Assembly (NCBI GenBank): GCA_900322175.1 | Contig: ONYZ01000009.1 | Span: forward strand, 1-64,000 | Direction of reading: 5' to 3' | Length of the DNA: 64,000 nt | Source: an uncultured Prevotella sp. | Lineage (GTDB): Bacteria; Bacteroidota; Bacteroidia; Bacteroidales; Bacteroidaceae | Part shown: one piece after another, positions 1 to 8,574 of the stretch | Layout of the letters: the number at the start of each line of letters is the position of its first letter | Position numbering within the stretch: the stretch's first letter is position 1 | Translations under genes and position numbers: made by a program | Notes under the pieces: model-generated | What the model was told of the DNA's origin: nothing | What the model saw: the letters and a program-made list of their open reading frames with translations, nothing else | The model's database searches: none

Positions 1-1
1 C

Positions 2-1024
2 ACATGGTACGGTGGTGAGATGAAGAAGGGTATGTTCTCTATGCAGAACTACTATCTGCCTCTGCAGGGTATCGCATCTATGCACTGCTCTGCTAACACT
101 GACATGGAGGGTAAGAACACTGCTATATTCTTCGGTCTGTCTGGTACAGGTAAGACCACTCTGTCAACTGATCCAAAGCGTCTGCTGATTGGTGACGACG
201 AGCACGGATGGGACGACGAGGGTGTATTCAACCTCGAGGGTGGCTGCTACGCTAAGGTAATCAACCTCGACAAGGAGAGCGAGCCTGATATCTACAACGC
301 TATCCGTCGCGACGCTCTGCTTGAGAACGTAACTGTTGACGAGGCTGGTAAGATCGACTTCGCTGATAAGAGCGTAACCGAGAACACTCGTGTATCATAT
401 CCTATCGACCACATCGAGAAGATTGCCCAGAAGGTAAATGGTAAGAGTGCTGGTCCTGACGCTAAGAACGTAATCTTCCTGAGCGCTGACGCATTCGGTG
501 TACTGCCTCCAGTATCTATCTTGACTCCAGAGCAGACTAAGTACTACTTCCTGAGCGGTTTCACAGCTAAGCTGGCTGGTACAGAGCGTGGTATCACTGA
601 GCCTACTCCTACATTCTCTGCTTGCTTCGGCCAGGCTTTCCTGGAACTACACCCAACAAAGTATGCTGAGGAGCTAGTTAAGAAGATGGAAAAGAGCGGT
701 GCTAAGGCATACCTCGTAAACACTGGTTGGAACGGTACCGGCAAGCGTATCTCTATCAAGGATACACGTGGTATCATCGACGCTATCCTGGGTGGCGACA
801 TCCTGAACGCTCCTACCAAGAAGATCCCATACTTCGACTTCGAGGTTCCAACTCAGCTGAACGGTGTAGCTTGGGGCATTCTCGATCCTCGCGACACCTA
901 TCAGAACCGCGACGAGTGGGAGGAGAAGGCTAAGGATCTGGCTGGCCGCTTCATCAAGAACTTCAAGAAGTATGAGGGCAACGAGGCTGGTAAGGCTCTG
1001 GTAGCTGCTGGTCCAAAGCTCTAA
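2..1024 (+). CDS. pckA: Phosphoenolpyruvate carboxykinase (ATP), 5'-truncated by window start
   Basis: Catalyses ATP-dependent interconversion of oxaloacetate and phosphoenolpyruvate plus CO2; in fermentative Bacteroidetes it often runs in the CO2-fixing direction toward succinate. The reading frame is open from base 2 (residues [10 protein letters not shown]), so the start lies outside the window; roughly 195 N-terminal residues of a ~535-residue family member are missing. The P-loop [11 protein letters not shown] is encoded at about 134-166, followed by the family's metal-binding block [10 protein letters not shown]. The stop is TAA at 1022-1024 and a strong hairpin terminator follows, so it is the last gene of its transcript. 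Identification is secure from these kinase motifs. Confidence 0.97.
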   Translation, partial: TWYGGEMKKGMFSMQNYYLPLQGIASMHCSANTDMEGKNTAIFFGLSGTGKTTLSTDPKRLLIGDDEHGWDDEGVFNLEGGCYAKVINLDKESEPDIYNAIRRDALLENVTVDEAGKIDFADKSVTENTRVSYPIDHIEKIAQKVNGKSAGPDAKNVIFLSADAFGVLPPVSILTPEQTKYYFLSGFTAKLAGTERGITEPTPTFSACFGQAFLELHPTKYAEELVKKMEKSGAKAYLVNTGWNGTGKRISIKDTRGIIDAILGGDILNAPTKKIPYFDFEVPTQLNGVAWGILDPRDTYQNRDEWEEKAKDLAGRFIKNFKKYEGNEAGKALVAAGPKL

Positions 1025-1065
1025 TTCGAATTAAGAACTAAGAGGTTTAATTCTAAAAATACAGG

Positions 1066-1100
1066 AATTGGCTGTGTCGAAAGGCGCAGCCAATTATTTT
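1066..1100 (+). terminator. Intrinsic terminator of pckA
   Basis: Perfect 9-bp arms AATTGGCTG (1066-1074) and CAGCCAATT (1087-1095), extended by two more pairs, with an 8-nt loop and followed by ATTTT. It lies 42 bases after the pckA stop. Confidence 0.8.
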
Positions 1101-1133
1101 GATGTAAGTCAATAAGCAACGAAACACCCCCAA

Positions 1134-1165
1134 ATTATCAATTGTCAATTATCAATTGTCAATTA
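1134..1165. repeat. Two tandem copies of a 16-bp AT-rich unit
   Basis: The unit ATTATCAATTGTCAATT occurs twice in succession with overlapping ends. Each copy contains the palindromic core CAATTG. It sits directly upstream of a promoter -7 motif; function unknown. Confidence 0.7.
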
Positions 1166-1172
1166 ATATTTG

Positions 1173-1180
1173 TACCTTTG
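1173..1180 (+). promoter_or_regulatory. Bacteroidetes -7 motif TACCTTTG upstream of small ORF
   Basis: TACCTTTG matches the Bacteroidetes -7 consensus TAnnTTTG. No good TTTG box is present at the usual 19-20 bp; the tandem AT-rich repeat occupies that place. The predicted transcript would have about a 95-nt leader before the 31-codon ORF; the leader holds the hairpin CTTGGC-CGA-GCCAAG near 1230. Confidence 0.55.
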
Positions 1181-1280
1181 CACATGTAATCGCGAGATTG
1201 CTTTGTTTTTCATTAGGTTTTAGTAGTTCTTGGCCGAGCCAAGCGGCAAAGCCGAGCGTAATTTTTAAGGGCAAAGAATT

Positions 1281-1376
1281 ATGTTATTAGATTTTCAAAC
1301 AACGGCTATGTTAGCATTAGTTGTTATCTCAACAGGTCTGAGTATATTTACATTAATGCACACAGAAATACGTTGA
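1281..1376 (+). CDS. Putative 31-aa hydrophobic peptide in its own transcription unit
   Basis: ATG at 1281 to TGA at 1374-1376, 31 codons, with an in-frame TAA just upstream at 1266-1268 that fixes the start. The middle of the peptide (residues 9-25) is hydrophobic enough for a single membrane span, ending in charged residues HTEIR. A -7 promoter motif lies ~100 bp upstream and a strong terminator begins 2 nt after the stop, so the ORF fills its predicted transcript. I do not recognise the family. It could be a small membrane peptide, or the transcript could be a non-coding RNA with a chance ORF. Confidence 0.45.
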   Translation: MLLDFQTTAMLALVVISTGLSIFTLMHTEIR

Positions 1377-1377
1377 A

Positions 1378-1415
1378 AGAGCGCGGAGTGAGTGAGTCAT
1401 TCCGCACTCTTTTTT
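1378..1415 (+). terminator. Intrinsic terminator after 31-codon ORF
   Basis: Long interrupted stem: AGAG-GCGGA-TGA (from 1378) pairs with TCA-TCCGC-CTCT (to 1410) with only one mismatch and one G-T, then TTTTT. The stem starts right behind the small ORF's stop codon. Confidence 0.8.
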
Positions 1416-1510
1416 GCATTAAAACCCTAAACTAACTTAAAAACGGTCAAATTATGCCATATTTTCATTAATTATAAACAGAAAAGTGCTCATTTTTGCA
1501 GAAATGTGCG

Positions 1511-1518
1511 TAAATTTG
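1511..1518 (+). promoter_or_regulatory. -7 motif TAAATTTG for the DUF6242/DUF6089 genes
   Basis: TAAATTTG fits TAnnTTTG and lies 34 bp before the start codon at 1553. There is no TTTG at 19-20 bp upstream; the nearest is 12 bp away, so the match is partial. Confidence 0.45.
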
Positions 1519-1552
1519 CAGCCAAATTGAGATAAAAGTGATATTAAGATCA

Positions 1553-2689
1553 ATGAAAAGATATATTTCCACACTCTGCACAATACTGGCTTGTGCGATA
1601 CTCGTCACCTCATGCCTGAAGGATGACGACTCTAGCAACACCCAGTATTATAACGAGACAGCCATTGTCACATTCAAGCTGGCAACGGTTAACCGCTATG
1701 TTCATACGACATCGTCAACTGGTGCCGACTCTGTTTACAAAGTAACATTGTCAGACCCTGTAGTATTCACTATTGATCAGACTCAGCGCAAGATTTACAA
1801 CACTGACTCTCTTAATTCGGATGTTGACTTGAACCACGTACTTGCTACCGTAAGCAGCAAAAACAGCGGTACAGTTGTAATAAACTACCCTGACGCAGAG
1901 GGTAATGACTCGCTGTTATACTACAACAGCACTGATTCCATCGACTTCGAGAAACTACGAGATCTGCGTGTGTATGCACAGGATGGTTCAGCTTATCGCA
2001 GCTATCAGGTTACGATAAACATACATCAGGCAAAGACCGGCGTATTGCTCTGGGAGCAGAAATCGGCTGAAGACATGCCTGTAGACACACAAAAGTCTAT
2101 GTGGGAACAGATGGCAGAGACTGCTGGCATGAAGCAGTTGATTGGCTACGGAACTACCGAAGGATACGCCTTTGCTAACGACGGAATACTGATGGTAAGC
2201 AAAGACAACGGTGAGACATGGACTGCCGACAATTTGGATGAGGATGCTGCATGGCTACCTACAAGCAACTTTGCATTTACATCTTGGCCATTTGCAGCTA
2301 ACGACTCTACCGACTATCAGTTGCTGGTTGGATCCAACGACAACCAGATCGAAGGTTGCGTGGTATGGCGCAAGATAGCAGAATACTCTAAGCGCAGCCT
2401 ACCATCCAAGTGGGTGCTCGTACCTATCGAGGACCACAACCACTACTATCTGCCCAAGATGGAGAACCTGAATCTGGTTTACTTCAACGGACAGGTACTG
2501 GCAATCGGTAATGACAAGAAGATATATGTAAGTCGCGACCAAGGCATAACCTGGAAAACGAATTCAAAATATATCCTACCCGACGAATTGGGAACAAGTA
2601 ACGTAACAGCCACAACCGACAAGGACGGATATCTCTGGTTGGTAGGCAAAGATACAGGCGAAGTTTGGCGCGGCCTCATAATTGAATAG
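1553..2689 (+). CDS. DUF6242-type lipoprotein
   Basis: Predicted outer-membrane or periplasmic lipoprotein of 378 residues. The N-terminus MKRYISTLCTILACAIL followed by VTSC is a type II signal peptide with the lipidated Cys, then an acidic DDD stretch as in exported Bacteroidetes lipoproteins. The body resembles DUF6242 proteins: an N-terminal beta-sandwich part and repeated blade-like segments (SKDNGETWT, SRDQGITWK) like BNR/Asp-box propeller repeats. I chose ATG 1553 over an in-frame GTG at 1538 because it places the signal peptide at the N-terminus. It is followed after 1 nt by a DUF6089 barrel protein. Specific function unknown. Confidence 0.8.
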   Translation: MKRYISTLCTILACAILVTSCLKDDDSSNTQYYNETAIVTFKLATVNRYVHTTSSTGADSVYKVTLSDPVVFTIDQTQRKIYNTDSLNSDVDLNHVLATVSSKNSGTVVINYPDAEGNDSLLYYNSTDSIDFEKLRDLRVYAQDGSAYRSYQVTINIHQAKTGVLLWEQKSAEDMPVDTQKSMWEQMAETAGMKQLIGYGTTEGYAFANDGILMVSKDNGETWTADNLDEDAAWLPTSNFAFTSWPFAANDSTDYQLLVGSNDNQIEGCVVWRKIAEYSKRSLPSKWVLVPIEDHNHYYLPKMENLNLVYFNGQVLAIGNDKKIYVSRDQGITWKTNSKYILPDELGTSNVTATTDKDGYLWLVGKDTGEVWRGLIIE

Positions 2690-2690
2690 A

Positions 2691-3356
2691 GTGAAAAGAC
2701 TGTTGGCAGTAATCCTAGCTATGGTCACCACGGTGGCTGTCAGTGCCCAGGACGAGCCTGAGTACAAGCTAGAAATAGGCGCCGGAACAGGACTTCTGAG
2801 CTATGTAGGCGACTACAACAGCAACCTAACAAGAGGTTTGCAGCCATGGATGATGCTGATAGCTAAATATAGGTTGGATCCGAGAGTGGCTGCCAGTCTG
2901 AACATCGGAACTGGAAAGATAAAAGGGTCGACTGACAATGTCACCACTTGGTACCCCAACGGTGCATACGAATTTAAGCATCAATTAACAGAAGTCGATG
3001 TAAGATTAGAATACAACTTCTGGCCATACGGTACAGGAAATGAATATAGAGGCGCAAGGAGATTTACTCCATATATAGCAGTCGGACTGGGAGCAACAAT
3101 CTATGGCGGGCCTGAGAAAGGAGCAACGATGAACCTGCCTATAGGCACAGGCGTAAAATACAAGATAGGGAAACGACTGAACCTGACAGCAGAATGGGCT
3201 ATGCGAATAACGCTGAGCGACAAGCTGGACGGCAGTAAAGATCCATACGGAATAAAGAGTAGCGGAATGTTTAAGAATACTGACTGCTACAGCGTGCTCC
3301 AGATAGGTATAAGTTACGACCTCTGGGAAAAATGCAAGACGTGTAACCAAGAGTAA
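2691..3356 (+). CDS. DUF6089-family outer-membrane beta-barrel protein
   Basis: Small (about 221 residues) outer-membrane protein with signal peptide KRLLAVILAMVTTVAVSAQ. After the signal come alternating short beta strands with Gly/aromatic ends, typical of an 8-stranded barrel, and the DUF6089-like segment GTGLLSYVGDYN. GTG at 2691 fits the signal peptide best; a TTG at 2682 overlapping the previous stop is a less likely alternative. It is co-transcribed with the upstream lipoprotein and precedes uppS and bamA, so a role in the cell envelope is plausible but unproven. Confidence 0.78.
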   Translation: MKRLLAVILAMVTTVAVSAQDEPEYKLEIGAGTGLLSYVGDYNSNLTRGLQPWMMLIAKYRLDPRVAASLNIGTGKIKGSTDNVTTWYPNGAYEFKHQLTEVDVRLEYNFWPYGTGNEYRGARRFTPYIAVGLGATIYGGPEKGATMNLPIGTGVKYKIGKRLNLTAEWAMRITLSDKLDGSKDPYGIKSSGMFKNTDCYSVLQIGISYDLWEKCKTCNQE

Positions 3357-3384
3357 AAAAACGAAATAGTTAATATTTAGATAT

Positions 3385-4128
3385 ATGAAGGAACTTTTAG
3401 ACATGAACAGGATTCCCCAGCACATTGCCATCATTATGGACGGCAACGGACGTTGGGCCATAGAGCGTGGTAAAGACCGTAGTTTTGGCCATCAGGCTGG
3501 TGTTGACGCAGTACGCCGAATCACTTCTGAGTGTACCCGACTGGGAGTCAAGTTCTTAACCTTATACACCTTCTCTACCGAGAACTGGAATCGTCCTGCT
3601 GACGAAGTGGCAGCCCTTATGGGACTGGTACTGACATCGCTTGAAGATGAAATCTTCATGAAGAACAACGTGCGTTTCCGCGTTGTTGGCGACCGTTCGC
3701 GAATACCTGAGGTAGTAAACAAGAAACTGGCCGAAACCGAGGAGCATACAGCCAAAAACGACACCATGACAATGGTTGTTGCACTGAGCTATTCATCGAA
3801 GTTGGAACTTACTACAGCCACAAAGCAGATAGCACAAGAGGTAAAAGAGGGCAAACTGGATATAAACGACATTACCGAAGATACAATCAACGAACGCCTG
3901 TGGACAACCTTTATGCCCGACCCAGAGTTGCTGATACGTACTGGCGGCGAATTGCGAATCTCCAACTATCTACTCTGGCAGATAGCATACTCAGAGCTGT
4001 ATTTCTGCGACACATACTGGCCCGACTTTATGGAGGAAGACCTTTATAAGGCCATCTATAGCTATCAGAGTCGTCAGCGCAGATTCGGAAAGACCGAGGC
4101 TCAGATAGAGGCTGAAGAGGTAAAATAG
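3385..4128 (+). CDS. uppS: Isoprenyl transferase (undecaprenyl diphosphate synthase)
   Basis: Condenses farnesyl diphosphate with eight isopentenyl diphosphates to form the C55 lipid carrier for peptidoglycan and surface glycans. 247 residues, the usual length for the cis-prenyltransferase family. The catalytic motif [12 protein letters not shown] (Asp19) and the substrate-binding segments [13 protein letters not shown] and [17 protein letters not shown] are all present. A second possible start is Met7, just before [11 protein letters not shown]. It lies upstream of bamA, a common Bacteroidetes arrangement. Confidence 0.96.
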   Translation: MKELLDMNRIPQHIAIIMDGNGRWAIERGKDRSFGHQAGVDAVRRITSECTRLGVKFLTLYTFSTENWNRPADEVAALMGLVLTSLEDEIFMKNNVRFRVVGDRSRIPEVVNKKLAETEEHTAKNDTMTMVVALSYSSKLELTTATKQIAQEVKEGKLDINDITEDTINERLWTTFMPDPELLIRTGGELRISNYLLWQIAYSELYFCDTYWPDFMEEDLYKAIYSYQSRQRRFGKTEAQIEAEEVK

Positions 4129-4204
4129 TAAAAAGTGAAAAGAGTAATATTACAATATAATGATTATATATAATATAATAAGGTGTAAGGCAAAGGAGGG
4201 GATG

Positions 4205-6868
4205 ATGAAAGCATTAGTACTTTCGCTTTTCAACCTTTTCACCGTATCACCTTTACTCGCTCAGGACAAGATCGTAAATCCCGACATATCATACGCAGGT
4301 ACACCACGTACTTGCGAAATCGGTGGTATCGCCGTCGAAGGAGTTGAAGGATACGAGGACTACGTATTGGCAGGACTCTCTGGACTGACTGTGGGACAAG
4401 AGGTAGAATTGCCAGGAACACAGATAACTGAAGCAGTAAAACGCTATTGGCGTAACGGATTGTTCTCAAAGGTACAGATTACAGCCGACTCAATCGTAGG
4501 CAACAAGGTATACCTGTGTATCCATCTAGGTATGCGTCCGCGTATCAAGAACATCAACTACAACGGAATCAAGAAATCCGAACGCGAGGATATGGAGGCC
4601 AAGTTGGGTATGGTTAAGGGCATGAGCCTAACACGTAACATCATCGACCGTGCAAAGATTCTGGCCAAGAAATACTTCGACGATAAGGGCTACAAGAATG
4701 CCGAGATCGAGATTGTACAACACGAGGACGCCTCAGGCCAGGTAACACTCGATGTGAACATCGACAAAAAGGACAAGATGAAGGTTCACGAACTGATATT
4801 CCAAGGCAACGAGAAACTGACCGATTCGAAAATCAAAGGTTCAATGTTTGGCAAGGGTGCCTTCGGAAAGATTCACGAGGCAGGCAAATTCACCAACATG
4901 TTCAAGGCAAAGAAGTTTACCGACGAACGCTATAAGGAGGCTAAGCAGACGCTGATAGAGAAGTATAACGAGCTGGGATTCCGCGATGCCACCATCATCG
5001 AGGACTCTGTATACAGCTTCGACGATAAGCATGTTAATATTCTGGTTAAGATAGACGAAGGCGAGAAGTACTACATTCGCAATATCACATGGGTAGGTAA
5101 CACTGTAGTTACTACCGACTATCTTAATGCCGTGCTGGGCATGAAGAAGGGTGATGTGTACAACCAGAAACACATAGACAAGCGACTGAAGGAAGACGAG
5201 GATGCCGCTGGCAACTATTACTACAACAATGGTTACGTATTCTCAGGCATCGATCCTGTAGAGGTAAACATCGACGGCGACTCTATCGATATTGAGATGC
5301 GCGTGACCGAGGGTCCACAGGCCCATCTTAACCATGTACGTATCTATGGTAACGATCGACTGTACGAGGAGGTTGTACGTCGTGAGTTGCGCACCAAGCC
5401 CGGCGACCTGTTTAACAAGGAGGCTCTGACTCGTTCGGTACGTGATATCGCATCAATGGGATTCTTTGACCCAGAAAAGGTTGTACCCGATATCAAGCCT
5501 AATCCAGAAGACGGTTCGGTTGACGTAAACTGGCGACTGGAACAGAAGAGTAACGACCAGCTGGAGTTCTCGCTGGGTTGGGGACAGACCGGTGTCATCG
5601 GTAAGATTGGTATCAAGTTCAACAACTTCTCTATCCGCAACCTGTTCGGCAAAAACAAGCTGCATCGTGGCATTCTGCCTTACGGAGATGGTGAGCAATT
5701 GGGATTCAGTTTCCAGACCAACGGTAGCTACTATAGTTCGCTGAGCGCCAACTATGGTACAAACTGGTTTGGCGGTAAACGTCCTAACAGCTTGAATGTC
5801 GGTGTGTTCTACTCTAAGCAGAGTGACATCTCGAGCTACTATCGTAACAATGCATTCTACAGCAACTATTCTATGTACGCCTACGGATACGGTGGCTACA
5901 ACCCATATTACTACAACTACGAGTCGATGCTTGATGACGACAAGACAATGACTGTATTCGGAGCATCACTGGGTTGGGGTAAACGCCTGCGCTGGCCAGA
6001 CGACTACTTCCAGTTCTCGGCCACACTCGGATTCTCTCGCTACATGCTGCGCGACTGGAGCTACTTCTATATCCACAACGGTAACTGTAACAACATCAAC
6101 CTAGGATTCACTCTGAGTCGTACATCTACCGACAACCAGCTGTTCCCACGTCGCGGTTCAGAGTTCATGGCTTCAGTAACTGTCACTCCACCATGGTCGC
6201 TGTTCGACAATAAGGACTATGCTAATCTTGCCAAGAATTCTAGCTCGGCCACATACGAGGACGAGTTGCAGGATGTTTACCGCTGGATTGAGTACCACAA
6301 GTGGAAATTTAAGAGCCGTACATTCACAGCTCTCACTAGCGGTCAGAAGTGCTTTGTGCTGATGACACGTGTAGAAATGGGACTGTTGGGAAGCTATAAC
6401 AAAGACAAGCGTTCACCATTCGAGACATTCTACGTGGGAGGTGACGGTATGAGCGGATACTCTTACGGATACTCTGAGGAGACCATCGGTCTGCGTGGTT
6501 ACGACAACGGAGCACTCTCATACTCATCAGCTTACGAGACAATGATGAAGGGTGGTACCATCTCATCATACAACTCATACGCATACGACCGATTCACACT
6601 CGAGCTGCGCTATCCACTTATGCTAGGCAATACCACTATCTACGGACTCGGATTCCTTGAGGGTGGTAACGCATGGGCAAACGCCAAGGACTTCAACCCA
6701 TTCAAGATGAAACGTTCGGCTGGTATCGGAGTACGTATCTATCTGCCAATGGTAGGACTGATGGGTATCGACTGGGCATACGGTTTCGACAATGTATATA
6801 CCAGCCAGAGTGGGGCACAGAAGAAGGGCGGAAGCAACTTCCACTTCATTCTCGGTCAGGAGTTCTAA
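4205..6868 (+). CDS. bamA: Outer membrane protein assembly factor BamA
   Basis: Core of the BAM complex that folds beta-barrel proteins into the outer membrane. About 887 residues: a signal peptide ending at LLAQ, an N-terminal half with repeated POTRA-type segments (for example GIAVEGVEGYEDY, RIKNINYNGIKK, VHELIFQGNEKL, IRNITWVGNTVV, LNHVRIYGNDRL), then a C-terminal barrel with many Tyr/Gly-rich strands. It ends FHFILGQEF, a C-terminal Phe as in outer-membrane barrels. Two adjacent ATGs (4202, 4205) follow the purine-rich AAAGGAGGGG; I chose 4205, which gives better spacing. An in-frame ATG at 4160 would add residues not resembling a signal peptide. Three Skp-like chaperone genes follow directly. 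Confidence 0.95.
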   Translation: MKALVLSLFNLFTVSPLLAQDKIVNPDISYAGTPRTCEIGGIAVEGVEGYEDYVLAGLSGLTVGQEVELPGTQITEAVKRYWRNGLFSKVQITADSIVGNKVYLCIHLGMRPRIKNINYNGIKKSEREDMEAKLGMVKGMSLTRNIIDRAKILAKKYFDDKGYKNAEIEIVQHEDASGQVTLDVNIDKKDKMKVHELIFQGNEKLTDSKIKGSMFGKGAFGKIHEAGKFTNMFKAKKFTDERYKEAKQTLIEKYNELGFRDATIIEDSVYSFDDKHVNILVKIDEGEKYYIRNITWVGNTVVTTDYLNAVLGMKKGDVYNQKHIDKRLKEDEDAAGNYYYNNGYVFSGIDPVEVNIDGDSIDIEMRVTEGPQAHLNHVRIYGNDRLYEEVVRRELRTKPGDLFNKEALTRSVRDIASMGFFDPEKVVPDIKPNPEDGSVDVNWRLEQKSNDQLEFSLGWGQTGVIGKIGIKFNNFSIRNLFGKNKLHRGILPYGDGEQLGFSFQTNGSYYSSLSANYGTNWFGGKRPNSLNVGVFYSKQSDISSYYRNNAFYSNYSMYAYGYGGYNPYYYNYESMLDDDKTMTVFGASLGWGKRLRWPDDYFQFSATLGFSRYMLRDWSYFYIHNGNCNNINLGFTLSRTSTDNQLFPRRGSEFMASVTVTPPWSLFDNKDYANLAKNSSSATYEDELQDVYRWIEYHKWKFKSRTFTALTSGQKCFVLMTRVEMGLLGSYNKDKRSPFETFYVGGDGMSGYSYGYSEETIGLRGYDNGALSYSSAYETMMKGGTISSYNSYAYDRFTLELRYPLMLGNTTIYGLGFLEGGNAWANAKDFNPFKMKRSAGIGVRIYLPMVGLMGIDWAYGFDNVYTSQSGAQKKGGSNFHFILGQEF

Positions 6869-6936
6869 TTTCAAAACTTTTAAACCTACAGATAGTTTTC
6901 ACGTCAAAGGGGTATAACACTTAAAACAGAATGGTT

Positions 6937-7452
6937 ATGAAGAAATTGATAATCTGCGCACTATGCGCTATATTCGGATGGACAGCAGCTTCGGCTCAGA
7001 AGTATGCTGTAGTAGATATGGAGTATATCCTTAAGAACATTCCAGCCTACGAGCGTGCCAACGAACAGCTGAGTCAGGTATCTAAACAGTGGCAGGCTGA
7101 GGTTGACGCTCTGAACACAGAGGCTCAGACTCTTTATAAGAACTATCAAAACGAAGTGGTGTTTCTCTCGAAAGAGCAGAAGAAGGCCAAGCAGGATGCA
7201 ATCGTAGAAAAAGAGAAGCAGGCTGCCGAGTTGAAGAAAAAGTACTTCGGTCCCGAAGGTGAACTATTCAAGAAGCGCACCGCACTTATGACACCAATAC
7301 AAGACGAGGTATACAATGCCGTCAAAGACATTGCTGAACTGCGAGGCTATCAGTTGGTACTCGATCGTGCCAGTGACTCTGGTATCATCTACAGTTCTCC
7401 AAAGGTAGACATTTCTTCGGAGGTGCTCCGCAAGCTGGGATATTCAAATTAA
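6937..7452 (+). CDS. OmpH/Skp-family periplasmic chaperone, copy 1
   Basis: Periplasmic holdase that carries unfolded outer-membrane proteins to BamA. Signal peptide MKKLIICALCAIFGWTAASAQ, then the family segment YAVVDMEYILKNIPAY and a long charged helical arm (about residues 45-115) expected to form a coiled-coil tentacle. ATG 6937 matches the start of the next paralogue; an ATG at 6931 is also possible. It lies 68 nt after bamA and is the first of three tandem paralogues of similar size. Confidence 0.9.
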   Translation: MKKLIICALCAIFGWTAASAQKYAVVDMEYILKNIPAYERANEQLSQVSKQWQAEVDALNTEAQTLYKNYQNEVVFLSKEQKKAKQDAIVEKEKQAAELKKKYFGPEGELFKKRTALMTPIQDEVYNAVKDIAELRGYQLVLDRASDSGIIYSSPKVDISSEVLRKLGYSN

Positions 7453-7498
7453 GAATTGAGAATTAAGAGAAGAAAAAATAATTAAAACCAATAAGAAA

Positions 7499-8002
7499 AT
7501 GAAAAAATTGATTATCTGCGCTATTTGCGCTATCTGCGGTTTCACTACCGCCAACGCACAGGCAAAGTTCGGCCATGTGAACACCCAAGAGATCATGCAG
7601 GCCATGCCTGAGTTTACTAAGGCTCAGAATGAGATCAAGGCTCTGCAAGACCAGTATGAGGCTGACCTAAAGAGCATGCAGGACGAACTGCAGAAGAAGG
7701 GTGAGGCATTTGATAAGGAGCAGGCTAACCTGCCCGAGAACATCAAGCAGCGCCGCCAGCAGGAACTGCAGGATATGTACACCAAGATTCAGCAGAGCTA
7801 TCAGGACAACCAGCAGGCTCTAGGCAAGGCTTCGCAGGAAAAGATGCAGGCAATCCAGACCAAGATTCTTGATGCAATCAAGGCTGTAGGTCAGGCTGGA
7901 CAGTACGTTTACATCATGGAGAACAACTCGCTACCTTACATCAGCACCACTCTCTCTACCGATGTAACAGCACAGGTTAAGGCCAAGTTGGGTCTGAAGT
8001 AA
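7499..8002 (+). CDS. OmpH/Skp-family periplasmic chaperone, copy 2
   Basis: 167 residues. Signal peptide MKKLIICAICAICGFTTANAQ is nearly identical to that of copy 1, followed by FGHVNTQEIMQAMPEFTKAQ and a Gln/Lys/Glu-rich coiled-coil arm. The mature proteins differ more than the signal peptides, consistent with an old duplication. It belongs to the same bamA-Skp run. Assigned as a Skp-type outer-membrane protein chaperone from family features. Confidence 0.9.
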   Translation: MKKLIICAICAICGFTTANAQAKFGHVNTQEIMQAMPEFTKAQNEIKALQDQYEADLKSMQDELQKKGEAFDKEQANLPENIKQRRQQELQDMYTKIQQSYQDNQQALGKASQEKMQAIQTKILDAIKAVGQAGQYVYIMENNSLPYISTTLSTDVTAQVKAKLGLK

Positions 8003-8034
8003 TCCTAAAAGTATAACAACAAAATTATAAAATC

Positions 8035-8574
8035 ATGAAACGATTCCTCGTACTTCTTGTGGCATTCGTATCACTTAACTCATTTGCACAGGGTGATGCC
8101 ACATCATCATTCAAGTTTGGCTACCTGAGCTATCAGGCTGCCATAGAGTCAATGCCAGACTATACACTGGTACAGCAGAAACTGGCCGACCTTAAGGCAC
8201 AGTATCAAGCCGAAGCCAAACGAGTAGAAGACGAATTCAACAGGAAGTACGAGGAGTTTCTTGATGGTCAGCGCGACTTTCCAAAAAGAATTCTGCAGAA
8301 GCGCCAGACAGAACTGCAGGAACTGATGGCAAAGAACGTTGAGTTTAAGAATAAGAGCATCGAGCAACTTGCTAAGGACAAGACCGAAGCCTTTGCCCCA
8401 CTCTATGACAAGTTGAACGCTGCACTTGCTGCTATCGGACAGGAGAAGGGCTACGCTTTTATCCTGGATACCGATGTTAAGGCTCTGCCTTTCATCAATC
8501 CTGCCATGGGCGAAGACATCAACAAGACAGTACAGGAAGTACTCAATGCAGAAAATGCAGAATCTGCCGAGTAA
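8035..8574 (+). CDS. OmpH/Skp-family periplasmic chaperone, copy 3
   Basis: 179 residues. Signal peptide MKRFLVLLVAFVSLNSFAQ, then FGYLSYQAAIESMPDYTLVQ, the same family opening as the two upstream copies, and a central charged helix. The most divergent of the three. Its 3' end overlaps the start of murI by about 28 nt, so the two are translationally linked. Confidence 0.9.
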   Translation: MKRFLVLLVAFVSLNSFAQGDATSSFKFGYLSYQAAIESMPDYTLVQQKLADLKAQYQAEAKRVEDEFNRKYEEFLDGQRDFPKRILQKRQTELQELMAKNVEFKNKSIEQLAKDKTEAFAPLYDKLNAALAAIGQEKGYAFILDTDVKALPFINPAMGEDINKTVQEVLNAENAESAE

